From Candidatus Pelagibacterales bacterium (GTDB taxonomy: Bacteria; Pseudomonadota; Alphaproteobacteria; Pelagibacterales; Pelagibacteraceae), in NCBI GenBank assembly GCA_016882185.1, contig VHCC01000050.1, forward strand, positions 1 through 6,080: DNA of 6,080 nt, given 5' to 3'. Each line of letters begins with the position of its first letter. Position 1 is the first letter of the stretch. This document shows positions 1 through 6,080 of this stretch, piece by piece. The notes beneath the pieces were generated by a model that saw only the letters and a program-made list of their open reading frames with translations, was not told the origin of the DNA and did no database searches. The translations under genes and the position numbers were made by a program.

Positions 1-381
1 ACAACTTCTGTATTGGCTAATTTGGTAAATTTTGTTTATTCAATTGAGCAAGACAAAAGCATATTCGACCTAACAATAAAAAATATTAAAAGTAAAAATT
101 ATGCAAATATTAATGTTTTATTTTCAAATTATAGAAAACTTGGTGATCTTGATCTTAAATTTAATAAAATTATCATTAATGGCACTGTCAATGCTGATCC
201 TGTTAATTTATTAGAAAAATTAAATGTTGATGGAAAATTAGTTTGTATATTAAAAGAGGAATCGTCCTCTAGCATTTATCTTTATAACAAAAAAATAAGT
301 GGATATGAAAAATTGAAAATTATGAATGCAAGCGCACCTATAATTATTAATTATATCGATAAAGAAGAATTTAATTTTTAA
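1..381 (+). CDS. pcm: Protein-L-isoaspartate O-methyltransferase family protein, C-terminal part (5' end outside window)
   Basis: The reading frame is open from base 1 to the TAA at 379-381 and gives 126 visible residues. The TTG at 13-15 is probably not the start, because the four codons before it (TTSV) read as the end of the SAM-binding motif I of this family (usually GTGYxTA-L). Next come an acidic residue in VYSIEQ (E16 of the fragment), expected to contact the SAM ribose; the FNKIIING strand (about 54-61), matching the family's FDxIxVxxA; LNVDGKLVCIL (about 74-84), matching QLxxGGRLV; and an ending with NASAP (about 109-113), like the DASAP tail of alphaproteobacterial members. The family transfers a methyl group from SAM to L-isoaspartyl residues to repair aged cytosolic proteins. 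The family is usually a little over 200 residues, so roughly 90 are missing on the left. The subgroup near tolC/valS is divergent, and repair activity cannot be judged without the N-terminal half. The stop codon overlaps the valS start by one base. Confidence 0.78.
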   Translation, partial: TTSVLANLVNFVYSIEQDKSIFDLTIKNIKSKNYANINVLFSNYRKLGDLDLKFNKIIINGTVNADPVNLLEKLNVDGKLVCILKEESSSSIYLYNKKISGYEKLKIMNASAPIIINYIDKEEFNF

Positions 382-3026
382 TGTTAGAGGACAATTATAA
401 TCATTTAGAAATAGAAGATAAAATTTATAATTTTTGGGAAAGTAACAGATTATTTGAACCCAAAAAGAATAGTAATAAAAAAAAATATTTTTCTATCGTA
501 ATACCTCCTCCCAATGTCACTGGGAATCTTCATATGGGTCATGCTCTAAATAATTCAATTCAAGATTTATTAGTTAGATTTTATAGATTAAGAGGTTATG
601 AAACCTTATGGCAACCTGGTACTGACCACGCCGGAATAGCAACCGAACTTGTTGTTGAAAAAAAACTTAATGAAAAAAAACAAACAAAAAATATTTTGGG
701 TAGAGAGAAATTTCTTAAAGAAGTTTGGAACTGGAAAGAACATTCTGGAAACATAATAATAAATCAACTTAAAAAATTAGGATCTTCATGCGATTGGTCT
801 CAAACTAGATTTACTATGGATAAAAATATGTCTGAAGCAGTAACTAAAGTTTTTTCAGAATTATATAAAAAAAAACTTATTTATAAAGATTTAAAACTAT
901 CTAACTGGGACCCAGTATTAAAAACTGCAATTTCTGATCTAGAAGTTGTGCAAAAAGAAATAGAGGGTAAACTTTATTATATAAAATATTTTATTGATCA
1001 AAATGATTTTATATTAATAGCGACTACTAGGCCAGAAACTATATTCGCTGATAGTGCAGTTGCGGTTAATCCTAAAGATAAAAGATATAAAAAACTAATT
1101 AACAAAAAAGCAAAAATTCCAATCATAGATAAACAAATTAAAATAATAGCTGATAATTATGCAGATCCTAACCAAGGATCTGGAGCAGTAAAAATTACTC
1201 CTGCACATGATTTTAACGATTATGAAGTTGGATTAAGACATGATTTGAAAAAAATTAATATTTTAGAAGCTGATGGAAGACTTAATAAAAATTGTCCTAA
1301 AAAATATCAAGGACTTGATAGATTTGAAGCAAGAAAATTAATTATAGATGATTTGAAATCAATTAATGCTTTAGAGAAAGAAGAAATAATAAAACATAAC
1401 GTTCCTTACGGTGATAGATCAAATTCTATAATCGAGCCCTATCTTACAGAACAATGGTTTTTGAATGTTAAAAAAATGTCTAGAGAAGCGTTAAAAGCTG
1501 TAAAAAATCAAAAAACAATTTTTTTTCCTGAGGCATGGACAAAAAATTACAATTTATGGCTAAAAGATATTCAACCATGGTGTATTTCCAGACAGATTTG
1601 GTGGGGTCATCAAATTCCTATCTGGTATGGGAATGATGGAAAAGTTTTTTCAGCAAAAGATCAAATAGACGCTCAAAAACAAGCTGACAAATATTATAAA
1701 AAAAAAAACTCGCCCATTAATCAAGACAAGGACGTTTTAGATACTTGGTTTTCATCAGCATTATGGCCATTTGCAAGTCTAGGTTGGCCAAAAAAAACTT
1801 ACAATCTTAAAAGATTTTATAAAACATCAGTTTTGGTAACAGGATTTGATATTTTATTTTTTTGGGTAGCTAGAATGATGATGTTGGGATTATTTTTTAC
1901 CAATAAAGTTCCATTTGATAAAGTTTATATACACGCATTAGTTAGAGATATTCATGGTCAAAAAATGTCTAAGTCTAAAGGTAATGTAATTGATCCTTTA
2001 GATTTAATAAAAAAATATGGTGCAGATGCTCTAAGATTTACTTTAATGTCGATGGCATCACCTGGTAGAGATGTAAAACTTTCAGAGGAGAGAGTTAAGG
2101 GTTATAGAAATTTTTTAACTAAAATTTGGAACGTCTCTAAATTTTGTGAGTTTAATAAATGTAACCGAGATATTAAAATTGATAACAAAGATATAAAATT
2201 AGAAGTTAACCAATGGATTATAAATGAATTTATTTATACCAAAAACAATATTGATAACCATATAAAAAATTTTAGATTTGATGAAGCTTCTAAAGAAATT
2301 TATAATTTTGTGTGGAATGTATTTTGTGACTGGTATTTAGAATTTTCAAAATCGATTTTTTATTCAAATAATCACAATCAAATAAAGGAAACAAAAAAAG
2401 TTTTCGGATTTATATTTTCAAAAATTCTTTTAATTCTTCACCCTTTTATTCCTTTTGTTACAGAAGAGCTTTGGAGTAAGTTAAAGTTTTTAGAAATACA
2501 TAAAAGTCCTTTAATTAATTTTAATTCAAATAAAGAAATAAAAATAATTAAAAATACTAATATTCAGCTGATTAATTGGTTGATCAAATTAGTTAGTTTG
2601 ATACGTTCTACGAAAGTTATTTTGCAAGTTCCCCCTGGTAGTTTTGTAGACATTTGTCTTGATTATTTAACTAAAGATAAACAAACTTTTTTGAATAAAA
2701 ATTTTTTAATCTTTAAAAAAGCTGCTCGTGTTGAAAATTATTTTAAAAAAGATGAAAAAAATGAGAACATATTGTCAGTTTATTTAGACGGAGATGTCAT
2801 TCTTATAAAATTTACGACAGAAATCTCTCTAAATGATCAAATTATAAAAGTAAAAGAAAAGATAGGTTTAATAAAAAACAGTATCACTCTTACCAAAAAT
2901 AAACTTTCTAATAAATCCTTCATTAGTAAAGCTCCAAAAGATATAGTGGATAAAGAAAAGGATATTTTAAAGAAATTAGTAAATGATTTAAATCAATTAG
3001 AAAGTATAATATCTATTAAAAATTAA
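381..3026 (+). CDS. valS: Valine--tRNA ligase (valyl-tRNA synthetase), class Ia
   Basis: This cytosolic enzyme joins valine to tRNA-Val with ATP and hydrolyses mischarged threonine. The 881-residue product is complete and of normal bacterial length. The N-terminus (LEIEDKIYNFWESNRLF) is family-typical, which supports the ATG at 381. The catalytic HIGH motif is HMGH at 51-54, after PPPNVTGNL. The CP1 editing domain shows ATTRPET (214-220) and GSGAVKITPAHD (266-277), with the conserved Asp at 277. The core resumes with CISRQIWWGHQIPIWY (401-416) and DVLDTWFSSALWPFASLGWP (451-470), and KMSKS lies at 528-532. ASPGRDVKLSEERVKGYRNF (559-578) leads into the anticodon-binding domain, which includes HPFIPFVTEELWS (687-699). 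The C-terminal coiled-coil tRNA arm (about 815-880) carries the usual KLSNKSFISKAP. It is the ordinary bacterial type. An 11-A tract encodes part of a poorly conserved linker near residues 440-443. No strong Shine-Dalgarno precedes the ATG, so coupling to pcm through TAATG is likely. ilvD follows after 2 nt. Confidence 0.98.
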   Translation: MLEDNYNHLEIEDKIYNFWESNRLFEPKKNSNKKKYFSIVIPPPNVTGNLHMGHALNNSIQDLLVRFYRLRGYETLWQPGTDHAGIATELVVEKKLNEKKQTKNILGREKFLKEVWNWKEHSGNIIINQLKKLGSSCDWSQTRFTMDKNMSEAVTKVFSELYKKKLIYKDLKLSNWDPVLKTAISDLEVVQKEIEGKLYYIKYFIDQNDFILIATTRPETIFADSAVAVNPKDKRYKKLINKKAKIPIIDKQIKIIADNYADPNQGSGAVKITPAHDFNDYEVGLRHDLKKINILEADGRLNKNCPKKYQGLDRFEARKLIIDDLKSINALEKEEIIKHNVPYGDRSNSIIEPYLTEQWFLNVKKMSREALKAVKNQKTIFFPEAWTKNYNLWLKDIQPWCISRQIWWGHQIPIWYGNDGKVFSAKDQIDAQKQADKYYKKKNSPINQDKDVLDTWFSSALWPFASLGWPKKTYNLKRFYKTSVLVTGFDILFFWVARMMMLGLFFTNKVPFDKVYIHALVRDIHGQKMSKSKGNVIDPLDLIKKYGADALRFTLMSMASPGRDVKLSEERVKGYRNFLTKIWNVSKFCEFNKCNRDIKIDNKDIKLEVNQWIINEFIYTKNNIDNHIKNFRFDEASKEIYNFVWNVFCDWYLEFSKSIFYSNNHNQIKETKKVFGFIFSKILLILHPFIPFVTEELWSKLKFLEIHKSPLINFNSNKEIKIIKNTNIQLINWLIKLVSLIRSTKVILQVPPGSFVDICLDYLTKDKQTFLNKNFLIFKKAARVENYFKKDEKNENILSVYLDGDVILIKFTTEISLNDQIIKVKEKIGLIKNSITLTKNKLSNKSFISKAPKDIVDKEKDILKKLVNDLNQLESIISIKN
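1698..1708 (+). repeat. 11-nt poly-A tract inside valS
   Basis: Eleven consecutive A residues encode the KKK-Asn stretch at ValRS residues 440-443, in a weakly conserved linker before the DVLDTWFSS motif. It is the longest mononucleotide run I noticed in the window; others reach 8-9 (for example A9 at 477-485 and 867-875, T9 at 4989-4997). Gain of one A brings a TAA stop into frame four codons after the tract. Loss of one A brings in a TAG about eleven codons after it. Either shift would remove the KMSKS loop and the anticodon domain. The tract may simply reflect AT-biased coding. Confidence 0.85.
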
Positions 3027-3028
3027 TA

Positions 3029-4744
3029 ATGAAATTCGATAAATCAAAATTACCAAGTCGCCATACTACAGTAGGGCCAGATAGAGCTCCGCATAGATCT
3101 TTTTATTATGCCATGGATTTAAAAAAAAGTGATATTGCAAAGCCATTTGTTGGAGTTGTTTCTACATGGAATGAAGCTGCTCCATGTAACATTGCTTTAA
3201 TGAGACAAGCTCAATCTGCAAAAAAAGGTGTTTTTGATCATAGTGGAACACCTAGAGAATTTTGTACGATTACTGTTACAGACGGAATTGCAATGGGACA
3301 CGAAGGAATGAAGTCATCATTAATATCTAGAGAAATAATTGCCGATTCAACAGAACTAACGGTTAGAGGGCATTGTTACGATGCATTAGTTGGTTTAGCT
3401 GGATGTGATAAATCTTTACCAGGATTAATGATGGCCATGTGCAGATTAAATGTGCCTAGCGTTTTTATTTATGGAGGATCTATTTTACCAGGGAAATTTA
3501 AAGGCAAAGATGTAACCGTTGTTGATGTTTTTGAGGCTGTTGGAAAACATTCTAATAAACAAATGACAGATGAAGATTTAGAGGAATTAGAAATCAATGC
3601 ATGTCCTAGCGCAGGAGCCTGCGGAGGTCAGTTCACTGCAAACACAATGGCATGTGTATCAGAGGCTATAGGCTTAGCGTTACCATATTCATCCGGAACT
3701 CCTGCACCTTATGAAGAAAGAGATAAATATGCTTATGCTAGTGGACAAGCAGTAATGTCTTTATTAAAGAAAAATATAAGACCCAGAGATATTGTTACAC
3801 TTAAATCATTACAAAACGCTGCAACTATTGTAGCTGCTACTGGGGGATCTACAAATGCTGCTCTTCATCTTCCTGCAATTGCAAATGAATGCGGAATAAA
3901 ATTTGATCTTATGGATGTTGCTAAAATTTTTAAAAAAACTCCTTATTTAGCAGATTTAAAACCTGGCGGAAAATACGTTGCAAAAGATATGTTCGAAGCT
4001 GGTGGAGTGCCAATGCTTCTTAAAACATTATTGGATGGAGGTTATTTGCACGGAGATTGTTTGACTGTCACTGGCGAAACTATGAAAAAAAATTTAGAAA
4101 ATGTTAAGTTTAATAACAATCAAGATGTAATGAGGCCTTATAACAAACCACTATCAAAAACAGGAGGAGTTGTTGGTCTACAGGGAAATTTAGCTCCTGA
4201 AGGTGCAATCGTTAAAGTCGCTGGAATGAAAACTTTAAAGTTTATAGGAAAAGCTTTGTGTTTTAATAGTGAAGAAGAGGCTTTTAAAGCAGTTCAAAAA
4301 CGAAAATATAAAGAAGGGGATGTAATCGTTATTAGATATGAAGGGCCAAGAGGAGGTCCTGGAATGAGAGAAATGCTTTCGACTACTGCAGCTATTTATG
4401 GTCAAGGAATGGGAGAAAAAGTTGCATTAATTACCGATGGAAGATTTTCAGGAGCAACTAGAGGTTTTTGCGTTGGACACGTTTCACCAGAAGCATTTAA
4501 TGGCGGTCCGATAGCATTATTAAAAAATGGTGATAAAATAATTATCGATGCTAATAAAGGCACTATCAAAGTTAAAATTTCAAATTCTGAATTACAAAAA
4601 CGAAAAAAATCTTGGAAAAATATAAAACCTAATTTTACATCAGGAACCCTTTGGAAATATGCTCAGTCTGTTGGATCTTCAAAATATGGCGCAGTAACTC
4701 ACCCAGGTGGTTCTAAAGAAAAAAAATGTTACGCGGACATTTGA
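3029..4744 (+). CDS. ilvD: Dihydroxy-acid dehydratase (branched-chain amino acid biosynthesis)
   Basis: IlvD dehydrates 2,3-dihydroxyisovalerate to 2-oxoisovalerate (valine/leucine branch) and 2,3-dihydroxy-3-methylvalerate to 3-methyl-2-oxovalerate (isoleucine branch). It is a cytosolic Fe-S and Mg enzyme. The complete 571-residue product matches the family throughout. The expected Fe-S cysteines are C53 (PCN), C126 (GCDKS) and C198 (GACGGQF). Expected Mg ligands are D85 (TVTDGIAMGHEGM), K128 (carbamylated in homologues) and E448 (PGMREML). S474 in DGRFSGATRGF is the likely catalytic base. The N-terminus (SRHTTVGPDRAPHRS) and the CYADI tail agree with alphaproteobacterial IlvD, so both ends look right. 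The product is shorter than the roughly 616-residue E. coli enzyme. Cluster type ([2Fe-2S] or [4Fe-4S]) cannot be settled from these residues. Sugar-acid dehydratases and Edd share the fold, but the biosynthetic-type motifs throughout favour IlvD. It is less AT-rich than its neighbours, as expected for a Gly/Ala-rich conserved protein. No Shine-Dalgarno is visible, and the start lies 2 nt after the valS stop. Confidence 0.97.
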   Translation: MKFDKSKLPSRHTTVGPDRAPHRSFYYAMDLKKSDIAKPFVGVVSTWNEAAPCNIALMRQAQSAKKGVFDHSGTPREFCTITVTDGIAMGHEGMKSSLISREIIADSTELTVRGHCYDALVGLAGCDKSLPGLMMAMCRLNVPSVFIYGGSILPGKFKGKDVTVVDVFEAVGKHSNKQMTDEDLEELEINACPSAGACGGQFTANTMACVSEAIGLALPYSSGTPAPYEERDKYAYASGQAVMSLLKKNIRPRDIVTLKSLQNAATIVAATGGSTNAALHLPAIANECGIKFDLMDVAKIFKKTPYLADLKPGGKYVAKDMFEAGGVPMLLKTLLDGGYLHGDCLTVTGETMKKNLENVKFNNNQDVMRPYNKPLSKTGGVVGLQGNLAPEGAIVKVAGMKTLKFIGKALCFNSEEEAFKAVQKRKYKEGDVIVIRYEGPRGGPGMREMLSTTAAIYGQGMGEKVALITDGRFSGATRGFCVGHVSPEAFNGGPIALLKNGDKIIIDANKGTIKVKISNSELQKRKKSWKNIKPNFTSGTLWKYAQSVGSSKYGAVTHPGGSKEKKCYADI

Positions 4745-4747
4745 GGA
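4743..4747 (+). promoter_or_regulatory. Shine-Dalgarno (GAGGA) deciding the TTG start of the AEC transporter
   Basis: GAGGA overlaps the ilvD stop codon (TGA at 4742-4744). The GAGG core ends 5 nt before the TTG at 4752, a normal ribosome-binding distance. An in-frame TAA at 4749-4751 rules out any earlier start. This is the only clear Shine-Dalgarno at any junction in the window. The sequence does double duty as the end of ilvD and the ribosome-binding site of the next gene. Confidence 0.65.
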
Positions 4748-4751
4748 ATAA

Positions 4752-5627
4752 TTGTTTCTTACAATTTTAAATATAATACTCCCAGTTATTTTTGTAATAT
4801 TTATTGGATATTTGTGGAATATCTATAACAAAGATTTTAATATTGTTGCTGTTACAAAACTTGTTTCAAATATTGCTCTACCTTGTCTGATTTATGATTC
4901 CATAACTAGAGCTAATTTAACTATAAATATTTTTTTTGAAATTTTTGTTTCAGCTTTTTTAGTTCTATCTCTTGGTTTTTTATTTGGATTTTTTTTTATA
5001 AAATTTTTTAAACTTCCATCTATTAAATTAACAACTCCATTAATGCATCCAAATAGCGGCAACATGGGTCTGCCACTTGCCTTATTAACTTTCGGTAGCG
5101 AGGGCCTTGCTCTAGCTGCAGGTTTTGCTTCTATTGTAATGGTAAGTCATTTTACAGCTAATTCTGCAATTTCATCAGGAAATTATTCATTAAAAAAAAT
5201 ATTATTAAGCCCTGTTTTATTAGCATTATTAGCTTCACTATTTATTTTGTTTTATAAAATTGAAATGCCAAGTTTTATTGATAGTTTTGCAAAAATTTTG
5301 TCAGGACTCGTTATACCTTTAGTTTTACTAGCATTAGGAATGTCACTCAGTAAAATTAATATTAAAAATTTAAAAATAGGTTTATTGCTTGGCATATTTA
5401 AAATTATTATCGGTCCGATTATTGGATTGCTGGTAGTTTATTTATTAAATCTAGATGGTATTGTAGCTAAAGTTGTAATATTACAATCAACAATGCCGGC
5501 TGCCATATTGACATATTTGATAGCTTCAGAAAATAATTCATATGATCAAGAAATTGGCGCAGCTGTTTTTGTGTCTACTGTTGCTTCTATTATTTCAATA
5601 CCAGTTATTTTATTTTTTTTAATATAA
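4752..5627 (+). CDS. AEC (auxin efflux carrier) family transporter, TTG start
   Basis: The 291-residue hydrophobic inner-membrane protein is a predicted secondary carrier of the AEC family (PF03547-like). About ten membrane segments can be read: roughly 2-22, 33-50, 57-84, 92-115, 117-137, 149-168, 180-200, 207-231, 237-258 and 270-290, in the family's 5+5 arrangement. Family signatures are LPCLIYDSI after helix 1, the broken-helix motif NSGNMGLPLA (101-110) in helix 4, LALGMSLS (about 193-200), MPAA (248-251) and STVASIISIP (275-284). The cytoplasmic loop between the two halves is short (about 138-148), so the protein is compact. The start is TTG: an in-frame stop directly precedes it, no ATG occurs before helix 4, and a GAGGA lies upstream. 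Known bacterial members carry malate, malonate or other small anions, but the substrate here cannot be assigned. The position after ilvD weakly allows a role with organic or keto acids. The stop overlaps the next start (TAATG). Confidence 0.9.
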   Translation: MFLTILNIILPVIFVIFIGYLWNIYNKDFNIVAVTKLVSNIALPCLIYDSITRANLTINIFFEIFVSAFLVLSLGFLFGFFFIKFFKLPSIKLTTPLMHPNSGNMGLPLALLTFGSEGLALAAGFASIVMVSHFTANSAISSGNYSLKKILLSPVLLALLASLFILFYKIEMPSFIDSFAKILSGLVIPLVLLALGMSLSKINIKNLKIGLLLGIFKIIIGPIIGLLVVYLLNLDGIVAKVVILQSTMPAAILTYLIASENNSYDQEIGAAVFVSTVASIISIPVILFFLI

Positions 5628-6080
5628 TGAAAATTAAGCCAATTATTTTATGTGGTGGAGAAGGTACTAGATTATGGCCAGAATCTAGAAAAAAATATCC
5701 TAAGCAATTCATTAAAATTAATGGAAAGAGTTTATTAAAACACGCAATTGATAGAGTCACAGGAGTAAATTTTGACCCGATTACGATTTGTTCTAATGCC
5801 AATTTTTTAGACCAAATCAAAGAAGAAACAAAAAATATAAATTGCAAAATCTTCGTTGAGCCAGATAAAAAAAATACTGCAGCTACAATCCTTGCAGCAA
5901 TTAATGATGATGATTTAACATTTTATCAGCCAGTAATAATTATTTCATCCGACCATATAATTGAAAAAAAATTAGTTTTTCAGAAACAAATTAAAAAATT
6001 TTGTAACTTCTTAGATAAGAATAAAATTTTTATTTTTGGCATTAAGCCTGATTATCCGGAGACGGGCTATGGTTATTTAT
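5627..6080 (+). CDS. manC: Mannose-1-phosphate guanylyltransferase, N-terminal part (3' end outside window)
   Basis: The enzyme makes GDP-mannose from mannose 1-phosphate and GTP in the cytosol, supplying surface polysaccharide, lipopolysaccharide or GDP-fucose synthesis. The frame starts at ATG 5627-5629 and stays open to the edge, giving 151 residues. Nucleotidyltransferase signatures are GGEGTRLWP (10-18) with PKQF (25-28) for GTP binding, EPDKKNTAAT (78-87), the metal/nucleotide motif SSDH (107-110), and FGIKPDYPETGYGY (137-150) for the sugar-phosphate site. This pattern fits GMP-type enzymes (ManC/CpsB/XanB) better than RfbA or GalU. Whether a C-terminal phosphomannose-isomerase domain is present cannot be seen, so a bifunctional type II enzyme remains possible. 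Residue 19 is Glu where Leu is usual (WPLSR). No Shine-Dalgarno is visible; TAATG coupling to the transporter is likely. Confidence 0.93.
   Translation, partial: MKIKPIILCGGEGTRLWPESRKKYPKQFIKINGKSLLKHAIDRVTGVNFDPITICSNANFLDQIKEETKNINCKIFVEPDKKNTAATILAAINDDDLTFYQPVIIISSDHIIEKKLVFQKQIKKFCNFLDKNKIFIFGIKPDYPETGYGYL

Noticed and set aside
13..15. TTG as the start codon of the first gene
   Set aside because: The codons before it continue the methyltransferase SAM-binding motif up to the window edge, so the gene begins upstream of base 1.
255..270. A perfect 6-bp inverted repeat with a 4-nt loop (AGAGGA-ATCG-TCCTCT)
   Set aside because: It lies inside the pcm coding region, has no U-run after it, and the stem is short. 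It is not supported as a terminator or regulatory element and may be due to the Glu-Glu-Ser-Ser codons.
3029..4744. IlvD-fold sugar-acid dehydratase or Edd instead of IlvD
   Set aside because: Motifs from the N-terminal RAPHRS through GCDKS and ACGGQF to the CYADI tail fit biosynthetic dihydroxy-acid dehydratase, and the gene adjoins valS.
4989..4997. T-rich runs in the transporter gene as possible terminators
   Set aside because: They encode Phe-rich membrane helices and have no GC-rich stem in front.
5409..5419. An 11-nt palindrome (ATCGG-T-CCGAT) in the transporter gene
   Set aside because: It is a single short copy within coding sequence, is not near a start, and is easily a chance match.
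5605..5847. An 80-codon open frame on the minus strand
   Set aside because: It lies antisense to the transporter's end and the start of manC, whose plus-strand product has clear family motifs. The minus-strand product resembles nothing I recognise, so it is a shadow.
1..6080. CRISPR arrays, tRNA/rRNA genes, insertion sequences, attachment sites or toxin-antitoxin genes
   Set aside because: I saw no repeated spacers, cloverleaf-like sequence, transposase frame or long direct repeats. Nearly every base is in one of five coding frames.

Overview
The window is a very AT-rich stretch (by eye well over two thirds A+T) packed with genes that all read on the plus strand. Lys/Ile/Asn-rich proteins, almost no intergenic DNA and alphaproteobacterial-looking protein sequences suggest a genome-streamlined marine alphaproteobacterium, most likely SAR11/Pelagibacterales or a similar AT-rich lineage. 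This placement is inferred from sequence style and gene content; no phylogeny was run.

Layout: (1) 1-381, the C-terminal part of a protein-L-isoaspartate O-methyltransferase-family protein (pcm), whose start lies outside the window; (2) 381-3026, complete valyl-tRNA synthetase (valS); (3) 3029-4744, complete dihydroxy-acid dehydratase (ilvD); (4) 4752-5627, a complete ten-helix AEC (auxin efflux carrier) family transporter starting at TTG; (5) 5627-6080, the N-terminal 151 residues of a mannose-1-phosphate guanylyltransferase (manC/cpsB-like) that runs off the right edge. The junctions are a 1-nt overlap (TAATG), a 2-nt gap, a 7-nt gap and another 1-nt overlap (TAATG). No promoter, terminator, RNA gene or mobile element can be placed in the window, so the five genes probably share a transcript.

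Function: valS and ilvD are linked through valine, since IlvD makes the keto-acid precursors of valine (and leucine) and isoleucine while ValRS charges valine to tRNA. The AEC carrier may move a small organic anion, but its substrate cannot be read from the sequence. ManC makes GDP-mannose for surface glycans and has no obvious link to the others. The window is mostly housekeeping DNA. I see no convincing novel system. The points most worth a second look are the direct pcm-valS junction (tolC and popZ commonly sit between these genes in other alphaproteobacteria), the valS-ilvD pairing, an 11-A tract inside valS, and the TTG start of the transporter.
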